Assembly (NCBI RefSeq): GCF_001427025.1 | Contig: NZ_LMGA01000001.1 | Span: 3,575,697 to 3,639,696, forward strand | Length of the DNA: 64,000 nucleotides | Source of the DNA: Mesorhizobium sp. Root554 | GTDB taxonomy: Bacteria; Pseudomonadota; Alphaproteobacteria; Rhizobiales; Rhizobiaceae | Reading direction: 5' to 3' | In this document: one piece after another, positions 16,890-26,500 of the stretch | Position numbering within the stretch: the stretch's first letter is position 1 | Layout of the letters: every line of letters starts with the position of its first letter | Translations under genes and position numbers: made by a program | Notes under the pieces: generated by a model | Told to the model about the DNA's origin: nothing | Database searches by the model: none | Seen by the model: only the letters and a program-made list of their open reading frames with translations

Positions 16890-18010
16890 TGACAGTCCAG
16901 GCGCAAAGACTTCAGGCCCAGCTTGCCGCTGTGGAAGAGATCGTCGGCCCGCTGAGCATGATCCGCGAAGAGATCGCGAAAAAAGACCTGCCGGCGCACA
17001 GCTGCGCCTTTTTGGGCGGCTCGATCACCGATGGCTTCGCAAACAAGAATTCCGACGTCGATATCTATCTGCTCGTAGACAATGACGAGGAGGCAGCCCA
17101 AGGCGAACCGGGCACGATGCTGAAGGACGGGAGATTTTGGCAGTTCTATTTCTTGTCAAAATCCATGCTGGACGACTTTCGCCGAAAGATCGCCAACAAC
17201 ACCGTCGCGTCTCTGGTGGAGGACGAACGAGTGACGCTGCATCGCATACTCACCGGCGTCGCCATTTCCGGAGAAGATCGTCTGATAACGGTCCGGCAGG
17301 AACTCGACGAGACCCGCCTGCATTACCTCTTGAGCGCGACTTCGTTCGACTTTAGCGGCGGCATGCACAATGACTGCCTGGGGATGAAGGCCGCCGACAC
17401 GCTGGGTTACCTGCAGTCTGTGCGCATCGGCTACGACTGCATAGCGGACTCGATCCTGAACTTGTGGGGCGATACGGTCGCGCGTCAGAAATGGCGCCTG
17501 CGCAGGTTGCAACGGACATTCGGCGACGGACCTTTCCTGGAGGCGTATCTTTCAGTCCTGTGCGGTCCGCACGACAGGTCGCCGGACGGAATGGGCCGGT
17601 ACATCGACTACTCCATGAGGCTCTGGCAGTTCATGTTCGCGGAGGCGATTCTGGGTTACCTGGCAGGCAGGGATCTTCCTTCGACGATGGAAGGCGCGCG
17701 GCGCGACATCAACGATGGTGCAGCTGCGCTGGCGGAATCCCTTGCGTCACCTTCGCGTCATCCCTGCCGCCATCCAGACTATCGGCTGGAGCGCTATGGC
17801 GAGGATGGTTTCGTCTCGGCCCGCGCTCAGGCCGAAAAGAAACTATCGCCGCTTCTCGCCGCCATCTGGTGCGCCATGGATGGCAGGCGTGATCCGGAAG
17901 CCGTGGTGGAATTTCTCCGCCGCCGCGTGCCGAAGCTGGCGGGATCGCTGACGGTGGAAACAGTCAACAAGGCCGAAGGCATGCTGAGAGCAGCCGGCGT
18001 GCTCGCCTGA
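16889..18010 (+). CDS. Nucleotidyltransferase-fold protein of the peptide locus, possible PqqD-like tail
   Basis: The 373-residue soluble protein has the polymerase-beta-type nucleotidyltransferase motif: GGS at 43-45 and DVD at 56-58, inside FLGGSITDGFANKNSDVDIY. The middle is helical. The last 70 residues (SPLLAAIWCAMDGRRDPEAV, then RAAGVL) resemble PqqD-like winged-helix units that bind precursor leaders in RiPP pathways; this is a pattern judgement. It overlaps the exporter stop (TGATG), so it belongs to the exporter operon. It could modify the precursors by transferring a nucleotide, or could be a kinase-like or regulatory protein. I know no characterised homologue. Confidence 0.75.
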   Translation: MTVQAQRLQAQLAAVEEIVGPLSMIREEIAKKDLPAHSCAFLGGSITDGFANKNSDVDIYLLVDNDEEAAQGEPGTMLKDGRFWQFYFLSKSMLDDFRRKIANNTVASLVEDERVTLHRILTGVAISGEDRLITVRQELDETRLHYLLSATSFDFSGGMHNDCLGMKAADTLGYLQSVRIGYDCIADSILNLWGDTVARQKWRLRRLQRTFGDGPFLEAYLSVLCGPHDRSPDGMGRYIDYSMRLWQFMFAEAILGYLAGRDLPSTMEGARRDINDGAAALAESLASPSRHPCRHPDYRLERYGEDGFVSARAQAEKKLSPLLAAIWCAMDGRRDPEAVVEFLRRRVPKLAGSLTVETVNKAEGMLRAAGVLA

Positions 18011-18108
18011 CCGGAGCGGTTCCGTTCGCGGTGTAGCCGGCGACGGCTTGCGGGGCTGGTTGCAAGTGCGTATCTGATTCCAGACCTGTTGAACGATGGA
18101 GACGAACC

Positions 18109-18372
18109 TTGTCCGCATTGGCGCGCTTTCTTGGTGACTCGCCGTTTCGCGTGTTTCTGAAACTGCTGGTCGTCTCCTTTTTGGTCGGGCTGGTGATGAG
18201 CGCCTTCGGATGGTCGCCCTTCGACGTGCTGCGGAGCATCCAGGACTTCTTCCTCGACATCTGGCGCATGGGCTTCCGCGCCATCGACAAGTTCATCGGC
18301 TATCTGCTTCTCGGCGCGGCGATCGTCATCCCGGCCTTCATCATCCTGCGCCTGTTCAGCTACCGGAAATAA
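18109..18372 (+). CDS. Small inner-membrane protein, DUF6460-like
   Basis: The 87-residue protein has two hydrophobic segments (about residues 16-34 and 62-80) separated by an amphipathic region (PFDVLRSIQDFFLDIW). This layout matches a short rhizobial membrane family usually annotated DUF6460; function is unknown. The TTG start at 18109 follows GGAGACG. Its end overlaps the convergent deacetylase gene by 17 bases. Confidence 0.75.
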   Translation: MSALARFLGDSPFRVFLKLLVVSFLVGLVMSAFGWSPFDVLRSIQDFFLDIWRMGFRAIDKFIGYLLLGAAIVIPAFIILRLFSYRK

Positions 18373-19264
18373 CGGCAGCCTCCTCGAACAGGATGGCGTG
18401 GCGAGCGGCGAGCGCCGGCACGTCGGTGGAATAGCCGCCGCCAATTACCCCGCAGACCGGAATGCTGGCGTCGCGGAAATGCGACAGAACCATGCGGTCG
18501 CGGGTGCGGATGCCGTCGCGACTCAGCGCCAGCCGCCCGAGGCGGTCATCGGCATGGACATCGACACCGGCATTGTAGAAGACGATATCCCATGTCCTGC
18601 GACGGGAAAGCTGCGGCAGGATTTCGGCGAGCGTTTCGAGATAGACCTCGTCTTCGGTGCCGTCTGGCAACGCGATGTCGAGATCCGAGGCAATCTTGCG
18701 GACCGGATAGTTGCGCTCGCCATGCATGGAAAAGGTGAAGGCGCGGGGTTCGTCGCGCAATATATCGGCGGTCCCGTCTCCCTGATGCACGTCGAGATCG
18801 ACGACGAGGATGTCGTGCGCCGCGCCTTCTTCCAGAAGCAGCAGCGCCGCCACCGCCACGTCGTTGAACGTGCAGAAACCGGCGCCCTGGGCACGGCGTG
18901 CATGATGACTGCCGCCGGCGGTGTTGCAGGCGATGCCATGCGCCAGCGCCAGCCTCGCCGCCATGACGGTGCCGGCGCTGGCCAGTTGCGCGCGCAGCGA
19001 CACTCGCGGGTCGACGGCAAAACCGATTTCGCGCTCGATGTTTGGCGGAACGGTCGAGGTAATGACCTGATCGACATAGGCGCTGTCATGGGCGAGTTTC
19101 AGCCATTCAGGCCTCGCCGGCTCGGGCATGTGGAGGTAGCTCCGGTCGATCAGGTCGCGCGTCTGCAGCGCCTCCATCAGCAGGGGATACTTGCTCATGG
19201 GAAAACGATGGTTGGCGGCGAAGCCGGCGTCGTAGCCGGGATGATGGACGATGTTCAGCGGCAT
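18356..19264 (-). CDS. Histone deacetylase-family (acetylpolyamine/acetoin type) hydrolase
   Basis: The 302-residue class II-like deacetylase has the catalytic His pair GGSHHAR, Zn ligands in DLDVHQGDGT and YNAGVDVHADD, and the GGGYSTD loop. Bacterial members remove acetyl groups from polyamines or other small amides, or from proteins; the substrate cannot be told. ATG 19264 is the first start; it lies 152 bases from the divergent MATE gene start. Confidence 0.92.
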   Translation of the reverse strand: MPLNIVHHPGYDAGFAANHRFPMSKYPLLMEALQTRDLIDRSYLHMPEPARPEWLKLAHDSAYVDQVITSTVPPNIEREIGFAVDPRVSLRAQLASAGTVMAARLALAHGIACNTAGGSHHARRAQGAGFCTFNDVAVAALLLLEEGAAHDILVVDLDVHQGDGTADILRDEPRAFTFSMHGERNYPVRKIASDLDIALPDGTEDEVYLETLAEILPQLSRRRTWDIVFYNAGVDVHADDRLGRLALSRDGIRTRDRMVLSHFRDASIPVCGVIGGGYSTDVPALAARHAILFEEAAVISGS

Positions 19265-19415
19265 TCACTTCGAGCAGGGATACGCCAACGCCGGAATTTT
19301 ATTGGCAGATGAAGGCAGGTGGTTGCGCTTGCCCCTGAAACTGGGACACATCATCGTTTCGTTCAAGAGCCGGGTTTCGACCTCAGGGATATCCAAGCTG
19401 AACCAGATTGAACCG

Positions 19416-20738
19416 ATGGGCGGGCAGGCGCGCGCCTTCACCGTCACCAACCGCCTCGTGCTTGTCATCGCAGTGCCGATGACGCTCGCCTATCTGACGA
19501 CGCCGTTGCTCGGCATCGTGGCGACGGCGGTGGTGGGTCAGATGGGCGACGCAGCCCTTCTGGGCGGACTGGCGGCTGGTGCGCTGGTCTTCGATGTCGT
19601 CTTCACGACCTTCAATTTCCTGCGCTCCGGCACCACGGGTCTTGTCGCGCAGGCTTTTGGCCGGGGAGATGCGCTGGAGGAACAGGCTGTCTTCTGGCGG
19701 GCGGCGCTCATAGCGCTGGTGTCCGGCATCGTGCTGGCGGCGCTTTCGCCGGTGCTCACGGCCGCGGGCAAGTGGTTCATGGGCGCCGAGCCCCGCGTCA
19801 ACGATGCGATGGCGATTTATGTCCATGTACGGATGCTGGGGGCGCCGTTCTCGCTCATCAACTACGCCATACTCGGTTACATTCTGGGACGGGGCGAAGG
19901 TACGCTGGGGCTTATCCTCCAATTCGTCCTCAACGGCATCAACATCGTCCTATGCATCATTCTGGGTCTTGAACTGGGGTGGGGTGTCGCCGGTGTCGCA
20001 TGGGCTACGGTCTGCGGTGAATTCATCGCCATGACCGTCGGCCTGGCAATCGTCATTCAGCGCTTCCGAGCCGCGCCGCGCCTGCCGAAAGGGCGAGTCC
20101 TCGATCTCTCGGCATTCCGAGTCATGATGTCGTTGAACCGCGACATCATGATCCGTTCCTTCTCGCTCCTGGCGGCCTTCGCGCTGTTCATCAGGCAGGG
20201 CGCCCAGTATGGCACGGTGACGCTCGCCGCCAATTCCGTGTTGATGAACTTCTTTCTCTTTGCGGGCTTCTTCCTCGACGGGTTCGCCACGGCGGCGGAA
20301 CAACTGGTCGGACGGGCGATCGGCGCGCGTCTTGAGAGCGCCTTTCGGCGCGCCATCCGGCTCACGGTGATCTGGGGCTTCGGCCTGGCCGGGATTACAA
20401 CGCTGGCGCTGCTTGTCTTCGGAACCGACCTGATCGCGGTGATCACCACCGCGCGCGACGTCCAGGCCGAAGCCGCGATTTTCCTGCCCTGGGTAGCGTT
20501 CACGGCGCTCAGCGGCGTGCTCGCCTTTCAGATGGATGGCGTATTCATCGGCGCGACATGGTCGCGCGACATGCGCAACATGATGCTTCTGTCGTTTCTG
20601 ATTTTCTGCGCGGCGCTTCTGACGCTGGGCCCGGCCTTCGGCAATCACGGGCTTTGGGCGGCGCTGAACATATTTCTGCTGGCGCGCGGGTTTAGCCTGC
20701 TGGCGGTACTGCGCATTCGGGTCAGAACGGCGTTCTGA
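19416..20738 (+). CDS. MATE-family multidrug efflux transporter
   Basis: The 440-residue membrane protein has about 12 hydrophobic helices in two halves. The first starts LVLVIAVPMTLAYLTTPLLG; the second includes ANSVLMNFFLFAGFFLDGFA and AAEQLVGRAIGA, typical of DinF-type MATE proteins. It exports organic cations using Na+ or H+. ATG 19416 (MGGQARAF) is preferred over earlier in-frame starts that would add a non-homologous tail overlapping the deacetylase gene; the ribosome site is weak. Confidence 0.9.
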   Translation: MGGQARAFTVTNRLVLVIAVPMTLAYLTTPLLGIVATAVVGQMGDAALLGGLAAGALVFDVVFTTFNFLRSGTTGLVAQAFGRGDALEEQAVFWRAALIALVSGIVLAALSPVLTAAGKWFMGAEPRVNDAMAIYVHVRMLGAPFSLINYAILGYILGRGEGTLGLILQFVLNGINIVLCIILGLELGWGVAGVAWATVCGEFIAMTVGLAIVIQRFRAAPRLPKGRVLDLSAFRVMMSLNRDIMIRSFSLLAAFALFIRQGAQYGTVTLAANSVLMNFFLFAGFFLDGFATAAEQLVGRAIGARLESAFRRAIRLTVIWGFGLAGITTLALLVFGTDLIAVITTARDVQAEAAIFLPWVAFTALSGVLAFQMDGVFIGATWSRDMRNMMLLSFLIFCAALLTLGPAFGNHGLWAALNIFLLARGFSLLAVLRIRVRTAF

Positions 20739-20750
20739 CAAGCCAGCTTG

Positions 20751-21824
20751 TTAGATCTGCTTGCCCGCCCAGTGGTCGAGCCGGCTATCGCGCAGCTTGT
20801 CGATCGAGGCGACGCCTTCCTTGTCGAGGATGCGCACCATCCCGTTCAGGATTTGGCCTGGCAGGGACGGCCCGGCATAGATCATGCCGGTGTAGAGCTG
20901 CACCAGATCGGCGCCGGCGCGGATTTTCTCCAGCGCCGTTTCGGCGGAATTGACGCCGCCGAGACCGATGATCGCGCATTGCGGGCCAAGGAATTTGCGC
21001 ATCCTTGCCAGCACCGCCGTCGAGCGTTCGAAAAGCGGCGTTCCAGAAAGTCCGCCCGGCTCGCCGTTGGCGCGGCTGTGCAGGGGTGGCCGCGTCGTCG
21101 TCGTGTTGGAAACGATCACGCCGTCGAGGCGCTGCTCCAATACTTCCGCTGCGATGTCCTGCATTTCCGCTTCGGACAGATCCGGCCCGATCTTGAGAAA
21201 CACCGGCGGCTGCGTGGATGCTGCCGCGCGCGCCGCCATGACTCGCGAAAGCAGTTCCGACAATTGCTCGCGCGCCTGCATGCCGAGCAGGCCCGGCGTA
21301 TTGGGCGACGAGATGTTGACCGTGAGGTAAGACGCCAGCGGCGCGAAACACGTGACGCCCTTTTCGTAATCTCCGACGCGGTCCGTGCTGTCCCGGTTGG
21401 CGCCGATGTTGACGCCAACGATGCCGGGCCGGCTCTTCCGCGCGATCAGTCGCGCTTTTGCAGCGTCATGGCCCTCATTGTTGAAGCCCAATCGGTTGAT
21501 CACCGCGTCATCCTGCTCGAGGCGGAAGATGCGCGGCTTCGGATTGCCCGGCTGCGCCAGCGGCGTGATCGTGCCGACTTCCGCAAAGCCGAAGCCGAGC
21601 GAAAGCAGCCCGTCCGGCACCTCCGCATTCTTGTCGTAACCTGCCGCCATGCCGAGCGGATTGGGAAAGCTCATGCCGCAGATGTCGACATTCAATCGCG
21701 TGTCGCGCGGCGGACGGGCGGCCACGGGCACGCCGCACCTCAAGGCTGCAATGGAAAGACCGTGGGCTGTCTCCGGATCGACGGAGAAAAGAAGCTTCTT
21801 GCCGATCCGGTCCAACACGCTCAT
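20751..21824 (-). CDS. pyrD: Dihydroorotate dehydrogenase, class 2
   Basis: The 357-residue membrane-associated FMN enzyme oxidises dihydroorotate to orotate with quinone. Segments include MAAGYDKNAEVPDG, FVEVGT-like FAEVGTITPLAQPGNPKPR, NISSPNTPGL with the class 2 catalytic Ser, and IGLGGVNS. ATG 21824 (MSVLDRIGKKLLF) is chosen: the frame stays open upstream through the DUF952 gene, but that part is a shadow. The start overlaps the DUF952 stop as ATGA, so the two genes are coupled. Confidence 0.95.
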   Translation of the reverse strand: MSVLDRIGKKLLFSVDPETAHGLSIAALRCGVPVAARPPRDTRLNVDICGMSFPNPLGMAAGYDKNAEVPDGLLSLGFGFAEVGTITPLAQPGNPKPRIFRLEQDDAVINRLGFNNEGHDAAKARLIARKSRPGIVGVNIGANRDSTDRVGDYEKGVTCFAPLASYLTVNISSPNTPGLLGMQAREQLSELLSRVMAARAAASTQPPVFLKIGPDLSEAEMQDIAAEVLEQRLDGVIVSNTTTTRPPLHSRANGEPGGLSGTPLFERSTAVLARMRKFLGPQCAIIGLGGVNSAETALEKIRAGADLVQLYTGMIYAGPSLPGQILNGMVRILDKEGVASIDKLRDSRLDHWAGKQI

Positions 21825-22171
21825 TCCGTCTCCATGTCCGGGAATTGATGCAGGCCGTCCGGCCCGAGAGGCAATGGTCTGACCCAAAGGACCGCATCCA
21901 GCCCGAGCGGGCCGTAAAGATGCGGGAAAAGCTGGCCGCCGCGCGACGTCTCGTATTTGAGCGCCGACCCGAGACGATCTGCGTCGATGGCAACCAGCAC
22001 CAGATCGGTCTGGCCGGCAAAATGCTTGGCTGCGGTTTCCGGCGCCTGTGCGGCGGTGGAGAAATGGATGAATCCGTCGCTGACGTCGATCGGCGCGCCG
22101 GTAAAGCGGCCCATTCTTTCGGCCTCGCGCCAAAGGTCTGCGGGCGCAATCTTGTAAATCATTCGCGGCAT
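21821..22171 (-). CDS. DUF952 family protein
   Basis: The 116-residue protein MPRMIYKIAPADLW has the family pattern of GFIHFSTAAQ, DLVLVAIDADRLG and FPHLYGPLGLDAV. DUF952 proteins have an ADP-ribosyltransferase-like fold but no firm function. It directly precedes pyrD with a 4-base overlap, a pairing seen widely in rhizobia. Confidence 0.9.
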   Translation of the reverse strand: MPRMIYKIAPADLWREAERMGRFTGAPIDVSDGFIHFSTAAQAPETAAKHFAGQTDLVLVAIDADRLGSALKYETSRGGQLFPHLYGPLGLDAVLWVRPLPLGPDGLHQFPDMETE

Positions 22172-22282
22172 GGCTGCGCTATAGTCCGAATGTGCGAGCC
22201 GGGAAAGGGAGTGTGAAGCTTCATCCCCATTTCCGGCACAAAGACCGGCTAGTTTTTTGGCGATTGATCCTGGAGACCTCGG

Positions 22283-22711
22283 ATGAACGCGATGCTTGTA
22301 CGATGCCTCATTGTTCCGGCCACCCTGACTTCTTTTCTCGTGGCCTCCGCCAATGCTCAGGATTCGGAGCGCTACCAGCTTGAAAAGTCCGGCGACCATT
22401 ATGTTCGCATGGACAAAAGCACTGGTGCTCTCTCCACATGCGAGGAGCGTGACGGGCAAATGGTCTGCCGCATGGCGGCGGATGAGCGCACGGCGTTCCA
22501 GGACGAGATCGACCGCTTGCAGTCTTCGGTCAAGATGCTGGACGAGCGTGTGGCCAAGCTTGAGGGTTCGCTTGCGGCAAAGCTCGAATCTACCCTTCCC
22601 AGCGAGGAGGATTTCGACAAGACCATGAGCTACATGGAGCGCTTCTTCCGCAAGTTTCTCGGCATCGTGAAGGAACTGGAAAGCGAAGAGACGCCGCCGC
22701 AAAAGACGTGA
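22283..22711 (+). CDS. Putative periplasmic coiled-coil protein
   Basis: The 142-residue protein has a signal peptide (hydrophobic residues 4-22, cut near ANA-QD), then two Cys about 16 residues apart that might pair in the periplasm (STCEERDGQMVCR). Heptad-like helices follow (about 75-100: IDRLQSSVKMLDERVAKLEG) and a charged tail. A GGAGACC ribosome site precedes the ATG. I do not recognise a named family; similar short exported proteins are common near pyrD in rhizobia. Confidence 0.75.
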   Translation: MNAMLVRCLIVPATLTSFLVASANAQDSERYQLEKSGDHYVRMDKSTGALSTCEERDGQMVCRMAADERTAFQDEIDRLQSSVKMLDERVAKLEGSLAAKLESTLPSEEDFDKTMSYMERFFRKFLGIVKELESEETPPQKT

Positions 22712-22898
22712 AGCGGGCTTCCAGCCATACGGAATAGACCGTGCAGAGCGGTTGCGTCGGCTTGCTGCTTGAAATGACCGTGTTTAGCCGCATAATCCGC
22801 CGCGCCGGTGTCAGGCGATGGGGATCATGGGATGCGCGCCTGACAGACGGCCGCAAAATTTGGTAGGGTTCCAGTTCGGAGCCTCCGGGGGAGACAGG

Positions 22899-23558
22899 AT
22901 GCCGGCAGGTCACAGCTTCGTCATTGCCGACGATCATCCCCTGTTTCGGGGTGCGTTGCGCGAGGCGCTGGCAGGAATCGGCGATGTCAGCGCCATTCAC
23001 GAGGCGGGTGATTTCGAAAGCGCCAAGGCGCTGGTCCTTGCCAATGAGGACATTGATCTCGTCTTGCTCGACCTTTCCATGCCTGGCGCCAGCGGGCTTT
23101 CAGGGCTTATATCGCTCCGTGGCATCCATCCGACCGTGCCGATGGTGGTGGTCTCGGCACATGACGACCCGGTGACGATCCGGCGCTCGCTCGATCTCGG
23201 TGCATCCGGATTCATCTCCAAGTCGGCAAGCATGGACGAAATCCGCCGGGCGGTTCTGACTGTGCTTGCCGGCGACATCGCCGCGCCTGTCGGCGTCGAT
23301 CTCGGTATCGAGCGCGATCCGGAGATTTCTGAACTCATCAAGCGCTTGCAGACACTCACGCCGCAGCAGACGCGCGTGCTCGGCATGCTGGCCGAGGGGC
23401 TACTCAACAAGCAGATCGCTTATGAACTCAGCGTCTCGGAGGCGACGATAAAGGCGCATGTGTCGGCGATCCTGCAGAAGCTCGGCGTCGATAGCCGCAC
23501 GCAAGCCGTCATCCAGCTTTCCAAGATCGGCGGCGATCCCTTGCAGAGCGGTGGCTGA
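22899..23558 (+). CDS. LuxR/NarL-type response regulator
   Basis: The 219-residue two-domain regulator has a receiver domain (ADDHPLFRG, phospho-Asp in LVLLDLSMPGASG, Lys in FISKSAS) and a LuxR-type helix-turn-helix (LTPQQTRVLGMLAEG, LNKQIAYELSVSEATIKAH). It converges on the hybrid kinase gene with 5 bases between stops and is the probable partner of that kinase. ATG 22899 is chosen for GGGGGAGA upstream. Confidence 0.93.
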   Translation: MPAGHSFVIADDHPLFRGALREALAGIGDVSAIHEAGDFESAKALVLANEDIDLVLLDLSMPGASGLSGLISLRGIHPTVPMVVVSAHDDPVTIRRSLDLGASGFISKSASMDEIRRAVLTVLAGDIAAPVGVDLGIERDPEISELIKRLQTLTPQQTRVLGMLAEGLLNKQIAYELSVSEATIKAHVSAILQKLGVDSRTQAVIQLSKIGGDPLQSGG

Positions 23559-23563
23559 CGCCG

Positions 23564-26500
23564 CTACTCCGCAGCCGTTGCAGTCGGCCTGATCCGGGCC
23601 ATCAGCGAGCGCAGGGCCGCGGGCTTCAGCGGCTTGTTCAGCACCGGCACATCCATTTCAGCGGCCGCAGCCCGCACCTCCGAAGAGCGGTCGGCGGTCA
23701 CCAGCACAGCCGGCAATGATTCGCCATAGGCTGCACGCAGCCTGGCAATGACGCTCAATCCGGTCTCGCCGTCGAGATGATAATCCGCGACGACGAGATC
23801 AGGCCTGCCTTCGATGGCGTCCGGATGGCCTACTCCTGACGACGTCGCGACGCGGCATCCCCAGGCCTCGAGCAGCAGGCGCATGCCCTCCACAATGCGG
23901 ATGTCATTGTCGATGCACAGGACCCGCAGGCCCGAAAGCGTGGCGGGCGAGCGTTGCGCCGGCTTCGCCACCACTTCCGATCGTAACGCGGTTGCCGTCT
24001 CGATCGGCATGATGACGGAAAAGCGCGTGCCCTTACCCGGATTGGAAAAGATGCGGATTTCAAGCCTGAGCACCCGCGCGATGCGGTCGACGATGGACAG
24101 GCCGAGCCCCAGGCCGGCGGCCTCGCGCGCGCCTTCGTCCAGCCGGGTGAATTCACGGAACACCGCGTTCAGCTTGTCACCTGCTATGCCGATGCCGGTA
24201 TCCAGGACCTGGACCTCCAGCAGTTCGCCGCGCCTGCGCACACCGACAAGCACGCGGCCACCACGCGTATATTTTATGGCATTCGATACGAGGTTCTGGA
24301 TCAGCCGGCGCAAGAGGTTGCGGTCCGTTTTCACCGTAAGCGAGCAGGGCATGATGATGAGCCGAAGCTTCTTTTCCGCCGCCATGGGCTGGAAGTCGGT
24401 GCCGATCTGGCGCAGCAGCCCGTCGAGACGGAATGCGGTCTCCTCCGGTTTCATGGCGCCGGCGTCGAGTCGGGAAATGTCGAGCACCGCGCCGAGAATG
24501 GTCTCGACCGACTCCAGCGACGATTCGATGTTGACCGCCGCCCGGCTGGCTGGACCCTTGCCGGCTTTTTCGATGAGCGACGCACAGTAGAGCCGCGCCG
24601 CATTGAGCGGTTGCAGGATGTCGTGTCCGGCGGCGGCAAGGAACCGCGTCTTGCCGAGATTGGCCTCCTCGGCCAGCATCTGCGCCTGCGCCAGTTCCTC
24701 ATTGACGCGGGTCAGTTCGGCGGTGCGCGTCCTGACCCTCAGTTCCAGGGATTCATTGGCGCGCTTCAGCGCAATGTCGGCCTCGACGCGCGCCGAAATG
24801 TCGGCATAGGTGGCGACGATGCCCCCGTCCGGCATCGGATTGGATACCAGCTCGAGGATGCGCCCGGTCGTCTTCATCTCGACCTGCCAGGGACCGTCGA
24901 AATTGGTCAGGCGGTTCAGCATGGCCGTTTGACCGGCCGGCGGTATGTCGCCCCGCCGGGCCAGATGCTGAAGGATCTGGTCCAGCGAGACACCCACCTG
25001 GCCGAGATCGTCGGGCAGGTCGAACAGCATCCGGTACTGCCGGTTCCAGCAGATCAGCCGGAGATCCTTGTCGAAGACGGTAATGCCTTGTTCCATCTGA
25101 TCGAGAGCCGTCTGCAACAGATCACGGTTGTGCTGCAGCGCTTCCGTCGCATCGTCCAGCAGCCGGAACGCATCCTTGGATTCGCGGTCGTTGCGGCGAA
25201 ACAGCAAGGACAGGATGAGCCGGGCAGACGATGAGCCGACGGCGCTGGCCAGAAGCTGCTCCGAAAAGCGGATGACGTCCATGCTTGCCTGCTCATTGCC
25301 GTGCAGGATAAGGCCGTTGTTGCCTTGGTATGTCTGGAAGGAACGTTCGGTGCGTTCGACGCCGAGATAGCGCGAGATGGTGTCCTTGAGATCGTCTACC
25401 GTTGTCGTTGTGCGGAAGCGGCGCAGGTTCGGCATCGGCCCCGTCTCGCGCGGCACGAAGATCGATGCCTGGATGCGCTCCAGCGGCACCGAAGTCCGCG
25501 ACAGCGAACCGAAAAAGAAGAACAGCGCATTGACCGAAAGGCTCCACAGCACGCCATGGTTCAGCGGCTCGGCACTGGTGCCGAACAAGGCTTGCGGCCG
25601 CAGCGCCTCGATCCCGAACAGCCCGTTGACGACGATGGCATTGTCCGGCGCCGCCAGCGTCGGGAACAGCAGCGTGTAGCCCCACACGATGATGCCCGCG
25701 GCCATGCCGAGTGCTGCGCCCCGCCCGTTGGCGCCGCGCCAGATCAGTCCGCCAATCAGGGCCGGTGCGAATTGCGCAATCGCCGCAAACGACATCAGGC
25801 CGATCGACGACAGGCGCGCGCTGTCTGTGCTGGCGCGATAGTACAGGAAGGCGATGAACAGCAGGATGAAGATCGAGGCTCGGCGTACGTTGAGGATGAG
25901 CGTCGACCAGTCCTCGTTTTCCGAGGTCGAGGTTTTCAGGACCCGACGCACGAACAGCGGAATGATCAGGTCGTTCGAGATCATGATCGAAAGGGCTACG
26001 CTTTCCACGATCACCATGGCGGTTGCCGCCGACAAGCCGCCGATGAAGGCAGCCATGGCCAGCCCGTCATGACCGCTGAGCAGTGGCAGGGACAGCACGT
26101 AGAGATCGCTCGACGTGCGTCCGCCGACCATCGCCAGACCGGTCAGCGCGATCGGCAGCACGAACAGGTTGATGGCGATCAGATAGAGTGGGAACACCCA
26201 GCTCGCTGTACGAAGTTCGTGCTCGCTGCGATTTTCCACGATGGTGACATAGAACTGGCGCGGCAGCATCAAGATGGCGAAACCGCTGAGACCCGTCAGC
26301 ACAAGCCAGGTGGCGAGCGATGTTCGATAACTCATCGCGTCGCGCACCTGCGGATCTGCCGCCAGGATTTCAAACATCTTGGCTGGGCTGCCAAATATGG
26401 CGAACGTGACCATCAGCCCGATCGCCAGGAACGCCGCCAGCTTGACCACCGATTCGACCGCCACCGCCAGCACCAGCCCGTCCTGATGCTCCGTCGCATC

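Noticed and set aside
21825..22133. N-terminal extension of pyrD by about 100 residues
   Set aside because: The extension is an out-of-frame shadow of the DUF952 gene; true PyrD starts at MSVLDRIGKK.
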